A stretch of DNA of 64,000 bases from Polytrichum commune (GCA_950295325.1 OX485804.1:15934001-15998000), one strand, 5' to 3'; positions 10,501 through 22,041 are shown, counted from the stretch's first letter. Notes: generated by a model from the letters alone, not told the origin. A program made the numbers and translations.

Positions 10501-13500
10501 TCCAAATGGTCATGGCAACCGCTTGAGACAATATGGACAAAACAGACTCAATAAAACGGCCTAAGATTCAAAGACAGGATAAAATGTCTCAGAAGTTTCA
10601 AGGAGGCCATTTTGCAGCTCAGGGAATTGGAAGTAGTGTGATGCTGTGAGGCACGTACTAATAGGTGGCAGTTGTATCACCAGGATTTCTACTTCAAGTT
10701 TTTGCAGAATTTTCTGTGGTTGTTAAAAGAATGGATTGCTTATAGCTTTGTTACAAATTAACTTTTTTGTTTTTTTGGGATATCTTGTTGTTGACTGGTT
10801 GCTGGTTTTTCTATTGATCTTATGTGTGTAGGTTGACGCAGAGTACTATCCGGGGAGGAGAAGAATAGGAGAGAATGCTGCAACCGATGGTGACATGCCT
10901 CTGGTTGTATTCTCGTGGCTTTTTCGTGCTGATCATGTTGACATTTTCTTCATAAAAAAGTTTAGCACATCAGGAATCCCCCTTTATTAAATGGTTATGT
11001 TTTTCATACACCACTGTGACATGTATTGTGATTTTTGCTCACCTTTTATATTTGGGCTTGTTTGGAATCAACTTAATCCATTAGATTGTGACATTCTGCA
11101 TTGCTTTGGATCTAAGAATTACAAGGTGCCAAATGTTGGGGAACCTCATGGGCCTAAGATACAAAGATCTGTATAGTGTGAAGAGGAGATCACTTATCTA
11201 TCATTGTTGTCTTTTCTGGATATGTGCATATTTCGATGGATTCAGTATGAATTACCATTCATCTATCCTGGACAGGTATACATTACTCAGCCATTAGAAT
11301 CAGGTTTAGGTTCTTAACCACTATGGGTTGAGAATCTGTTTTATTCTGTTCTTATGGTGTTTGTTTAGGTGCTGTCATGAAATAAACAAAGATATGTCAG
11401 CATCTGTTTCTTTGGGTAATGGGGTATGCCAGATATTGGAGGCTTTGATTAGTTCCTGTGTATTCTTGAAATGCCACCTATTACAATAGCACGAGGATAT
11501 CTTTGATCAGAGGAGACATCAGTGAAACAGCTGCAGTGTATGGCTATTACATTTCCATTTGTATTTGCAGTCTTATATTTGAAAATCTACCTACAAAGGA
11601 AATGCATGAAATTAGTAATAAAGGAAAGACTTGGTTCACATATCTGTGATAACAGTCACATGGTTCAAACAAAACCTATTTCCTTGTGTACAGTTAGTGG
11701 TTCAATTACTTCTCTTCCTTGTGCTGCTCCTTTCACAGTATGAAGGTCCGTTTTGCAGTCTATGTGTTGTGGATCTGTCTATTTGGAGGTTACTGCTGTT
11801 CATCGCAATTGCATGTGAATTTTTTTTTTCCAAACTATTGATTTCTAAAGTGTTTCTTTGGTTCCTGTTTGCAGCATTACTGGGGCGTAGTCTCATATGT
11901 TAGTCTATATGAAGGAGCTTTTGTCTTTTTTGGTGGAGTTCATGATGGGTACCTTCTTCTGTCACTAAATAATCACCGTCTGATTACAAACTGAGTCTGG
12001 CCTAAGAGTGTTTTCTACAGAGTCATCATTGCTATTGTTTTACTGAGCAATTCCGATGGGCTTGAAAACTGGACAGATGATGATTGAGTTGCAAAGTGTG
12101 ACGAGTGTGACAAAGTTATACTGAACTATTGATGTCAATGCAGGTGGGTTCCTATTCTAGATAATGATTGGTACTACATTCGAAACCATATCAAAGTTGG
12201 TATGCGTGTCCAAGTCGAGGTTCTGGTGAGTGCCTTTCTTGGTTTGGAAATTAAGTTTTCTCACAACTTTCAGAGTCAGAAGTAGGTGCTTCTTTGTGTT
12301 TGATAATATCTATGGAAAATGGTGTGTTCTGAGTATGAAGTATCCTAATGTTGAGTTTCTGTGTTGGTCATGCAGGCTAAAAGAGATCCATATAGGTTTC
12401 GATTTCCCATTGAAATGCGATTCGTGGACCCCAACATTGATCATATGATGTATGTACACTTTGTCTTTTCTTAAGATGTTCCTGTTTGTATGTCATGGAG
12501 CTTATGGAACGGACAATTGTATACTTGGCCTAAATTCCTTTGGCAAACATTCCATCTGCATTCGGTACCAATAGTTATGTTGCCAACAGCTTTCATATTT
12601 GCGTGCAGTTTTCGAAGATTTGAGTACCCACCCATCTTTGGACGACCTGGAGATAATGAACTTGATGAAGTTGCTGTAAGTTCCTCATACATATTTTGAT
12701 ATTTTATGAAATGATTTCTAACTGCTCGTCTTAAAGTGTTTCCAATTTGTCAATGAGAAATTTGATCACAATGTCAAGGGTGAACCTGCTAAGTATTTCT
12801 GGTATGCAGAGGGATTCAGGCAGACCGTACTGGCCAAAGCCACGTGTGACGAAATCACCTGAAGATGAGGATGAGGATGGTCTTGCAGTACATCCTGCTA
12901 TTCCTAGGGTAAGTTACATATTGTCATTGTATGATAATTCTGACAGGAGCTTCTCAGACCTTGAGAATATGTCTGGGCCTTGTTCCATTTGGGGTCTTTA
13001 GTGTGGGGAGCCCCATAAACATTTAGAAATCAAATTGCAACAGCCAATGAGGGCAAGGGGCAGTGAGGAGTATGGAAGTTAGGGATAAGGCTAAGAGAAG
13101 TGGAGTACGTGACCTAATAGGTCATGTGCACTTTCCTTGGACAATCAATATGATCATTGAAACTAAATTGAAGGATGCATTGGATTATCAAGGTCGTCGA
13201 TGTAGTAATCCTTTTGGTACCTAGTAGTTGCATGTTTTAATTTCCTTGGCTATGTCATTGCTCCTTGCGTACATCTCCCTTGGAACCAGTCATAATCTTG
13301 AAACTTACCAGAGCTTTGATGAACACACTGTAAATGAGGGCAAGGGAAGACTTAAGGAATCCATAAAGTAGGAAGGAAGGGAGAGAGGAGAGACTCACAA
13401 GGAGGGAGGGAGGGTAGATCTACTGGTTTCTGGTAGACTAATGGTAGTCTGCTGTTGGAAGTAGAGGTGAATAATAATTAGATATGAATAAATAGAGCTC

Positions 13501-16020
13501 AAGTCAAACCTGGAGTCTCTGTTTTGCTAAGACAGGTTGTTATTACAGTTATGGCAGATTCATCAAGCTGAGCAAATGGTCTTGGATGAAGAGGAAGGAG
13601 GTGATGATGATCTTGATGATGATATAGCTAGCTATCTGGATGATGAGGATGATGATGATGATGATGAGGAGTACGATGTGGAAGAGATGACGTTTGATGG
13701 AGAGGAGGAAATTTTTGTACCTCAGTGGTTTGAAGGTGGTAGTGGGGAGTACGACATCCCAACACTTGTCTTGGTAATATTTTATCTTCACAAATTGAGT
13801 AACTGCTCCAGTGGATGGCTAAAAGACCAGTGTTGCACTTGTCCAAGTTTCTGCAAGTCTTTGGACAGTTAAAAGAACAAAAAATACGGTGAAGTGCTTG
13901 GTTCCTCTTCAGTTTACACCTAACTCTAAACCTCTTATACCTTAAACCCTAAATCTAAAACCTTAAAACCCTAAAACTCTAAGACCCTCTATCCCCTTAA
14001 ACTGAGATGATTTTGTTTGTATTTGAAAGTCAACTTTCCAATTCCAGCATACAGTTGTGCTCAACTTGAGTATTCCATTTGTTTCAGTTAATTTTTTCCT
14101 GACCATGCATTCTGCATATTCTTGCTTCGGACGTTGCAGAATACCGACCCAAAGTGGCTTAACCTGGAGGCAGCGCGTGCAGAAAGACAGGTACTGCAGA
14201 GCTTGTACAGGATAGGTTCTCTCTTGTTATTGAATTGTTCTATATTTCCCACTATTGAAATTCTAGGCATCATTGCAACTAGGTTTAAATAATATGACCT
14301 ATGATGTGGATTTTAATCTTGAGAAGTTTTTGGCACTCCAGGAAATTGCACGTTTGAGTGAAGAGGCAGATGTCAGAGGAGAGGAATTCGAGCCTCCGAT
14401 GCTACGCTTTGAGAAAAGAGTTGAGCTGCTGAATCAAATGCATAATCAACGGCGCATGGAGCAGGATGAGGCCTTGTTGCGAGACACAGCTTAGTCAGTC
14501 TCTAGAATGCCCTTTTCTAGCATGTTTTTTCAGGCAATGTTGTTATGCTTCCTGCAGATAAGTTTTGAATCATACTAGGAATTGGTTACTATGCAGGGTG
14601 TAACTAGAATGTATCGTATTTGACAACTTGTCGTGGTGCTGGGTTGTTTGCAGCCGGAAAGAGCTTGGACTTCCAGTAGAGGAGCCTGGGCGTTATGCAG
14701 ATAAAGAATTCTGGGGCAAAAATCCATACGATCCAAACGACCCAAGGTGGCGACATGATTATTGGGGCGACCCATCCAAAATAAAGGAGGACATTCGGCG
14801 GGACAGGGAACCCCGAGTTGCTCGTGTTGATGAAACTGCTGTTGTTGAAGACGTTGAGGATGAAGACCTTGGTATGTAGTTTCAGCAATACTCATCCTAC
14901 TAGCTCCCCTCTGGCATGTAAAAAGCAAGATGAAAGTGGAACTATTTCATTTTTTCTGGAGGTAGTTACAAGATGTCAATTTCTCATTGTCCGACTTGTT
15001 TGCTGATTACTGAAGGCCACTGTGCTTATGACATCTTCAGTGTATATTTCCAATGATAATGAAAGCACATTCTGGGGCCGTACAGTCAAGCATGACAGGA
15101 AACATAGCAAATTTATAAATCGACATTGATTATACATCAATAGTGTTATTCTCATTGCAGCTAAATCTTATCCCTGCAAATATCTTCTGTTATTGCTACT
15201 TGACTATGCTGATTGGGATATTCATCCAGCTGCCAAAGAGGAAGAGGAAGAGGTCGAAGTGGAGGAGGTTACAGGTGACGTGGCATCACCATCACCATCA
15301 CCAGCACCAGCACAAGCAAAGAAAGCAAAGCAGGGCAGTGGAGTTGTCAATGGCACAGCCACAGTGGCAATGGATGATGTCCGCACGATGTTTGCCATGC
15401 AGCCTGAGGTAATTCCTCATTAACATTTAACAATCTATCGGCTACTCTGGAATGGAATTTGATGTCTCTGTGTGCAAGTGTAAATGTTCAGAGTACAGCT
15501 ATTTATCCTTTGTACTGTGCTTCCTAAGGTCTGCTCAGGTATTTGATTCCACATGAGGAAGCTGAAGCATGTGGAACATTACCTCTTAAGGTGAACCCTG
15601 AAATAGGAGGAAATCCAAAGGTTTCTGTCTGCATGCAAATGCCATTTGAGTCATGGGAATCTTTTGCATAAGATACCAGGACTCAAATCTGATGGCATCT
15701 TATAACCTACTTTTAAAAAAATATCTTAATGAGAGAAGTAATGAAATACTAAATTGCTTTCAATCTGAAGTGGATATATTATATGTACTTTCCTCAATAA
15801 GTATACGTAAGTGGCTAATGAAGTGGGTATATTATATATACTTTCCAATTTTAAGTATGTAGAGCTCATGAATGATACACAAACTAACCTTGGTCATTTT
15901 TTTCAGGATGACATTGTGGCCCCGGATGATATTGATGATTTAGAGGAGGAGGATGGTGGTAATGTTGATGAGGACATTGCAGAAGGGGGTGGTATTGACA
16001 TGCCAGATACCAACAGATAA
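7553..16020 (+). CDS. PTAC10: PTAC10/PAP3-like plastid RNA polymerase-associated S1-domain protein
   Basis: Fifteen exons give 814 residues: 7553-7941, 9810-10284, 10832-10903 (or 10906), 11246-11275, 11875-11948, 12144-12225, 12376-12449, 12609-12675, 12810-12908, 13549-13773, 14140-14190, 14267-14493, 14654-14871, 15161-15408 and 15907-16020. Phases agree at every junction. Residues 1 to about 90 are rich in S, R and A and poor in acids, like a plastid transit peptide. Family marks are RNWVERGWAPWEE across the first junction, IPPRDWPPPGWHVD, an S1 RNA-binding domain (about 320-400, with GVHDGWVPI and KRDPYRFRFPIEMRF), WQIHQAEQMVLDE, and EEPGRYADKEFWGK with YDPNDPRWRHDYWG. PTAC10 is a component of the plastid-encoded RNA polymerase complex, needed for plastid gene expression. 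Exon 10 (residues 455-529) carries a long Asp/Glu run, and the C-terminus is also acidic. Exon 4 is a 30-bp micro-exon. Confidence 0.93.
9466..9752. repeat. ~110-bp direct duplication in PTAC10 intron 1
   Basis: A unit beginning AAGAGATTATGCACATCA at 9466 recurs as GAAGAAGTCATGCACATCA at 9642. Both continue through 'gtgaggtggatgt' to a CTAGAAAG/CTAAGAAAG end (about 9576 and 9750). The copies differ at many positions, so the duplication is old. Confidence 0.65.
13911..13990. repeat. degenerate telomere-like CCCTAAA tract
   Basis: Imperfect units such as CTCTAAACC, CTTAAACCCTAAATCTAAA and AAAACCCTAAAACTC lie in PTAC10 intron 10. It resembles a worn array of the plant telomere repeat. Confidence 0.5.
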
Positions 16021-17389
16021 CCTACGACATCAAATTTTGTAGACACCAGACAGAACATCAAACTTTTGTAACCAAAGATCAGAGATTTTACAACTTTCTG
16101 GGATGAGCAGCCATTTCCCTATTTTACGGACATTTTTGCCAGCACAATGGTGATTTCGTTTAGTTGATGGGTAGGATAGGCTACTAAGACACCCATCCTT
16201 AAGATTAGAGGTCCGGAAGGCTTTCTGAGATGGGATGACATAAAATGTCAGAGTAGAGGTCAACAGAGTTACATAGGTGTGGTGATGGATATTCACAGCC
16301 AAGTCTTAGTTGGCAATGCAAGTGATGATCTTGCAAGCCTGCATTGCCAATGGCCTCAGTCACACTATATTTGCTCCCAAATTTGTCACATGTGGGAAAA
16401 ATGTTGTTTCCTTCAAATTGATACACAGAAATAGGAGAATTTAATTTGTTTGTTTCAAAGTTAGTTGTTTGGGTGTCAAAGCTGTATGGAAGTCAAGTTC
16501 CAAACCTTTCAACTGGTTCAAAATGTTCTTGGTAATTTATTGTCACTTAGCAATATTATGAGTGTAAACTTCAGTTCTATGGATACTATTTCAACATACA
16601 TGAATCCGCGATGACTGTTTTTGGAAGAATCTCTACTATGGGTTCCAAGGGTACATGAGTATTACAAATATCTTGATGCAAGGAACAATGGATATTAATT
16701 CACATGTTTAATATTCAGTGGGCTGATCAGAAAATGTATCCGTATTATGTCCTACCTTTAAAATGAGCACCATTGAATTGTAAACAATGCTCACTTTGTG
16801 CCTTGCATCCTTGTTGTAAAGGGAGCTGTTTGGATCTTGCTGTTGATGCGGGTGCCTTTAGTTCATGGTTACTTCTCTTGGTGGTCTATCAAGCCTGCAC
16901 CTGGGTATGTCATTCTACACATACGGTCCGTCTTTGTGTGTTTTTGTCCTTTATCCTCTCCTTAGCTCTGGCTTGGGGTTACCCAGGAGTAATGTGAGGA
17001 GTGTTATCCTCTATTGATGGAAAGTTGCCATTTGATTCCGAATTACTACAACAACAACGTAGCGGTCATACCAAGAGATTATGGTGACATGTTTAATCTC
17101 AATTGGATATGAGGAGGCACATTATAATCTATAATGAATCCCATGATGATGGATTGATTATTATAAGCATTGTTGGACGTGTGTCATCCTCCCATTGGCC
17201 TGTTGTAGACACCCAATACCTACCTTGCTGTTGTAACCATGGCTTGGTAGTTGGGCGCCTACTACTTACATGCGGTGAGAGGGCTCTCATCCATCATTAT
17301 GTTTTTTCTCCAATCCTTTGTCTTCCTCCCTCCTCTCCGACCCACATCTCTCCTTGGGTTCCTTCACTTACAAAACAACTCGTCACACT
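16021..17389. other. 3' flank of PTAC10 and intergenic sequence
   Basis: The first few hundred bases are probably the PTAC10 3' untranslated region. No gene or element boundary is recognised in the rest; the short frames here have no family resemblance. Confidence 0.4.
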
Positions 17390-17800
17390 CCACATAACTG
17401 ATGTTCAATCACACTACTGTAATCCTTTCTTGCATAATAGGAACAAATCGATATGTTGCATACACACATATTTTGAGAAATGTCAAAACATTTCCTACTA
17501 GTTTGTCATGTTTTGGAGGAAGGGAGGAAGGAAAGGTGGGAGATAGGATTACTCCATCCTCCAAGTTCATTATAGGCAACATATGGCTTCCTCCTCCTCC
17601 TCCTCCTCCTCACCTTCAATGACAATCTTGTGGATTTGGCGTGATGGGAGTGTTGTTGTTGTTAACAATGGACAACAAGTGGGTGCAATTTGCCAGTCCT
17701 AAACAATACAATGGATCTGTGTACAATAAACCCAAGAAGAAAGGACGAAGCCTTGTGTAATGTGATGTGGGAGGTTTTCATTGACAATGCAACCATGGCA
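17390..17800 (+). pseudogene. decayed tandem copy of leader and exon 1 of the thioredoxin-fold gene
   Basis: This segment follows the sequence of 18250-18620 block by block. GATGTTCAATCACACTACT (17400) matches the leader at 18255, GGGAGATAGGATT (17539) matches 18384, and ATGGCTTCCTCC (17583) matches the start at 18428. Then come TGATGGGAGTGTTG, TGTACAATAAACCC and TGTGGGAGGTTTTCATTGAC (17766), which match signal peptide, mid-exon and active-site-proximal sequence. The signal-peptide region is replaced by a TCC run, and the frame hits a stop (CAGTCCTAA near 17700) well before the CXXC site. No copies of the later exons follow, so only the first part was duplicated or kept. Confidence 0.75.
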
Positions 17801-17810
17801 TCAACACACA

Positions 17811-18042
17811 GAGAGGGAATTATCATGTATGAGCTTATCTCTCATCCATCCAACATAAAAACAAAGACTCCCTATACATTGGTGACCGATTCAACTCTAA
17901 TGAGTAGGACTAGACACATTTGAGGCTTTTGGAACTAATTCCGGAGTGAAATCAATTAGAAATAGAGCTCTAGAATGCTTACTATTTGAAGGCCTTTATG
18001 TTGATAAATGAGAGGTAGGCTCGTATGTGATAATTCCCTCTC
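17811..18042. mobile_element. short inverted-repeat element family D, copy 1
   Basis: The termini are inverted repeats of about 40 bp: GAGAGGGAATTATCATGTAT followed by GAGC, CTCTCATCCATCCAACATAAA on the left; ATAAATGAGAGGTAGGCTCG, then TATGTGATAATTCCCTCTCTC on the right. Two related copies lie at 28836-29073 and 33106-33312. It is too short to code for anything and sits between the pseudo-exon and the live gene. Confidence 0.65.
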
Positions 18043-18427
18043 TCCCATGAGCACTATGTCCGGTAACGAACACGTGTCGCCCTGCCATCAGCTATGGTGG
18101 GCTAGTTCATGGAAATGGACCAGATCCATGCCCTCATTCATCGCCTGTTCTCATCCAGACCTACGTTTTCATCCATCTGCTGCCCTCATCCCACTTCTCT
18201 CTCTCGGGAGACTGCATTTGCAGATCGTCGACTCATCACGCTGCACACACATCGATGTTCAATCACACCACTCTAATCCGGTATATGAATTGATCCGCTA
18301 CACACACTTACACCCAATACAGGAATCGAGCTTTTGGCACAAATTCTGCCTGTCTTGGAGCGAGCAAGCAAGGAAACAAAGAAGGGAGATAGGATTGGGC
18401 ATTCCCAAGTTGGCAGCAGGCAAGCAG

Positions 18428-21400
18428 ATGGCTTCCTTCTCCTGCTCTTCGATGACACTCGTGTGGTTGGTTGGTGTGGCGGGAGTGTTGCTGTCTGCGG
18501 TGGGGAGCGGGCGGGCGCAATTCGCCATTCCTGAACGCTACGACGGGTTCGTGTACAATGGGCCAGGGGGGAAAGGGCGGGGTCCTGTGGTGTGGGAGGT
18601 TTTCATCGACCCCCTGTGTATCGACTGCAAGATAGGGTGGCCGGTGGTAAAGAAGGTGTCGGAGCGCTACGGCAGCTCCCTCGTCACCATTGTGCACCCT
18701 TTCCCCGCCCCGTAAGAATTCCAGCTTGCTTTGTTCTCTTTCCGCCCACTTGCTCTGCTCTGTTATGTTTCCTTCTTGTTGTTGGATGCAAATTGCAAAG
18801 CTCAACAAATGTGGCTGTTTTGGGTGTTAAGTCGATCTTAGTAATGGATTGGGCAATGACAGCTCCTGAGGCCTTTCTGTAGATTAAGAGTCTGGCCACG
18901 AGGGTGGAGCCCCAAATGTGTACCTGCAATGAGATTTGTACAATGGCAGAATTAAAAGCTGCCATTAGAGCTATCCTTTAACTCAAATGGGCTTTTTGTT
19001 GGGAGGTGGTCCACTATAATATTGCATTGTTTGTGTTGCATACAACATCAATAATTTCTTTCCACTTGCTACGTACATGCTCGAAGGTACTGTTTGAATT
19101 TGAATGAAGAGCATCCTCTTTGGTCAAACTCATTTTAGTACCTCTTGGCAAGCCAAAATGAGTTTGACCCTCCACGAGCTGATATAGAATGTTCTTGGGT
19201 CAAACCTCCCCATTGCCCCTAAGCATGCACCGAAAACTTACCGAACATGGAAGGTGTTGTTGTAAAATAACCAACTCCTGAGTGAAAGTCATGCTGAGTT
19301 AGAGCGTGAAGAATAGACCTGTTTTTGGCACCTTCTCTCGACGGGCGAACCCTCTTTCCAAGCAATGGACACACCTTCCGTTCCAGAGCAAGAACGGAAG
19401 AACCTTCCAAAAATGCAGGCAACTATTGGAGAATTTCACTTGACTTGACAAGACATGTCCAAATACACTAGAAAAAAATGTTAGGTCTTTATGAACTAGG
19501 TAACGGATGCGAGGAGCCTAGCACGGGCTGTAATAGATGCCCAACCTACAGAGCCGTGGAAGTGGCCGTGGTAGTGGTGAGGTAGGTATTGGGTGCTTAC
19601 TATAGCTGGTGGCAGGACAACGTGTGTCCATTACCGAAAGTATTCGCCCTGCCAAGGTCGTCAATTACGAGTGAACTGCAGGTGATAATGTGCCTCCACA
19701 TATCCAACAGGAATAGGCACATGAGCAAAATAGCTTGGCCTAACCACTACGGCTGTGGAAGTGGCCTTCTTCGTGCCTCCATCATTCTGAGGCTTTAACC
19801 TGAGGCTCTATTGCTCTGTTTCCCTCTTGTTGGGTGGAATTTGCCGGCTCAACTGTGGCAGTTTGGGTGTTGAAGGGGCGATTGAGGTGTGGGTTTGTGT
19901 GTGGCAGGTTCCATCATAATGCATTTTTTGCATCCAGGGCGCTCCATATAGCTGACTCCACAAATTCCTCCCTCGTGTACCCTCTTTTGGAGCGCATCTT
20001 CGCTAACCAGGTATGGATTGATTGGTATGGGATGGGGAGGCTCACAAATTTCTCCTTGCGTATCTTCTTTTATTGGCTCATCTTCACCAACCATACCATT
20101 ATTACACTTCCTATGACTGTTCTGCCAGACTGAGAATGATGCAAGGATCAAAAGCCCTGTATGTTGTGCAATAATGAGCCTTAGTCTGAGAATACATGTG
20201 TGAAGGCTTTATGTCAGGAGATGTGCTCAAATTGGGGTGGGGACTAATACAAGCTTGCCATTTGACTATATTTGGCATTTTATTCCCAGAATGAATTGTT
20301 GGGGTGATTGTTTGGTGCTTTGATGAGGCTGCTGATGGAGCTGCTCTAAGATAAGTGGGCCTAAAACGGACACTTTTGTCGACTAGCCCACTTCTCCTAG
20401 GACATTAAACACGTGATTAGCATGGGATGCTTAGCAAATCCAAGTTGAGGCCATAGCCATTTTCCTCATAATTTATGGAGCTCATAAAAATATCTTATCC
20501 ATTATCAAAGTGGACACTCTCTTCTTCAATGATCATACAGGCCTGCGTACCTTAGTGTTCACAGAAAGGGGATGACCTAGGTGTATGTCCAATGTGACTT
20601 ACCTTTGCAGGACTCGTTTTCGAATCCCAAGACGGAGCATGAGACACCTGTGAGTGTCGTGAGCCGGCTCATAGCTTTGGCGGTGGAGCTTGGCATATCT
20701 CAAAACTCTTTTGGAGCAGGTTTCAACAACTCCCACACTGACCAGGCTACACGCATTTCCTTCAAGGCAAGTTTGGACCTTCAACTATTTCTGATGCACT
20801 GCCAGTACTTGCATGACCTCCTTTTTTGAGATTCTTTGTTTCTAAGGAATGTGGGCCTTATGTGGTCACTCTTCTTAAATGGACATCCATATTTGAGTGA
20901 AATACGACAAGGGTTGTACTTCAAGAATGGACACTAAGAAGATTTGGACTATGTGCTCAATATATAGACACCATTCTAGGTTCCATGGTTTGGAGGTCCT
21001 ATGTGATCATTCAAAGAGGAAGTGATTGTTCAGTTTGACTTAATACTTTGAATCTTTAACGACTCTGATTTTGAAACTTATGACAATCTCTGTGACTTGT
21101 GTGAGGCAATTCCCGAGACGATCGAATGGCCATTAATGTTTGTGTAGGTGGAAGTGCCCATTGGGAAAGGTGGCATAGACCCAAGGTCTTACCCAAATCC
21201 CATGGGAACTCTGAGGTTAAGCCGCTTTAAGATCGGAATGGTACTTGGATGGGTGACCTTCCTTGCACTTGATTTCTTGGGCACCCAATCATGGGGGTAA
21301 TTTGGGTGAATATGATTTCCAACCAACCTTGTGAGAACCTAGGGGATGGCCGTTTGGGGAGATAGGTTCTGTGCTCTTTTGAGGTGTTTAGCTTTAAAAG

Positions 21401-21758
21401 TAAGCAGCAGTCGTCAAGGTCCCTCTAATTCTTGTGATGTCAGTTTCAGGACAGGACTACATATAGACTTGAAGATGAAAACCAGTAAAACATGCTGGTG
21501 GCAACATCGGAGTTATCTCTTCTCTTCTGCCCACAAGTGGGGCCACATACCTTAGTTGGGGATACAATTTACCTTGCTGACCAGCAAGAATTGTTGTGGG
21601 CTGTGCAGTATGGATGCTCCAGGGGTGTGGTAGGGACTCCTACCTATTTTGTCAACGGAGTGACAGTTGGTGGAGCGGACGAGAGCTGGAGTGTGAATGA
21701 ATGGGCGAAGGTTTTTGACCCTTTAGTGAAGACACCAGGGTTTATTCTGGAGTCTTAA
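18428..21758 (+). CDS. secreted DsbA/thioredoxin-fold protein with CXXC site
   Basis: Four exons (18428-18711, 19908-20010, 20611-20766, 21609-21758) give 230 residues. The ATG at 18428 is chosen because it opens a clear signal peptide: a hydrophobic core at residues 10-25, then GSGRA before QFAIPERYDG. The mature part starts with VVWEVFIDPLCIDCKIGWP, placing a CXXC site at Cys64/Cys67 at the start of a helix. The C-terminal segment GVVGTPTYFVNG carries the cis-proline loop typical of DsbA-like folds. Plants have a small family of such secreted thioredoxin-superfamily proteins without known substrates. The live CXXC here suggests a thiol-disulfide role in the ER or outside the cell, which is inference. 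Intron 3 uses a GC donor (AAG|GCAAGT) and contains a 5S-derived repeat. The gene converges with the catalase gene. Confidence 0.83.
19122..19170. repeat. short perfect inverted repeat (hairpin)
   Basis: GGTCAAACTCATTTT is answered 19 bases later by AAAATGAGTTTGACC, a perfect stem in intron 1 of the thioredoxin-fold gene. It could be the scar of a small foldback element or an RNA hairpin. Confidence 0.6.
21150..21512 (+). repeat. 5S rRNA-derived (Cassandra-like) repeat, copy 3 (best 5S part)
   Basis: ATCCCATGGGAACTCTGAGG, then TTAAGC (5S box A region), GATCGGAATGGTACTT and GGATGGGTGACC (box C) appear in the order and spacing of plant 5S rRNA. They are followed by the tail shared with the other two copies (AACCTTGTGAGAACCTAGG, GGGGAGATAGGTTC, GCTGGTGGCAACATCGGAGT). 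It lies in the last intron of the thioredoxin-fold gene. It is not a working 5S gene: several positions differ from 5S and the flanking sequence is not a 5S spacer. Confidence 0.75.
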
Positions 21759-22041
21759 GAGTTCTCTTGCAACAGGGACAAGAATTGCATAGTAGCAAGT
21801 CATTGATCAAGTATTTCCATCTTCACTTGCAAAGGTTGAAGGAGCTCAGAATGTTGCCATGCCAAGTAGAATTTTGTATATATATATACTTCTGTATAAA
21901 TCTTATCTGTAATTTTCAATCTCCAAGCCTGAGATTGTATTGATTAGAACAGAGTTACAACTTAACCAGATTTTATTGACTGTTTATTTTTGAATGTTGG
22001 TAAGAACTTAGCTCATTATCACTTTGAGATCGATTTTTAGA

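Noticed and set aside
13618-13677. GAT-rich tract in exon 10 as a microsatellite breaking the PTAC10 gene
   Set aside because: The run stays in frame, encodes the acidic stretch, and the splice phases before and after agree.
14267-14493. Apparent premature stop in PTAC10 after RDTA
   Set aside because: The TAG stop arises from reading through the GTCAGT donor; splicing after GCTTA joins in phase to CGGAAAGAGC and restores the conserved ELGLPVEEPGRY block.
18008-18427. Upstream extension of the thioredoxin-fold protein to an ATG at 18008
   Set aside because: The extra 140 residues have no family match and would bury the signal peptide; the ATG at 18428 gives a normal secretory start. This stretch is leader and partly MITE.
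21170-21290. Functional 5S rRNA gene
   Set aside because: The 5S match is diverged, single, lacks tandem 5S spacer context, and is followed by a repeat tail shared with two other copies.
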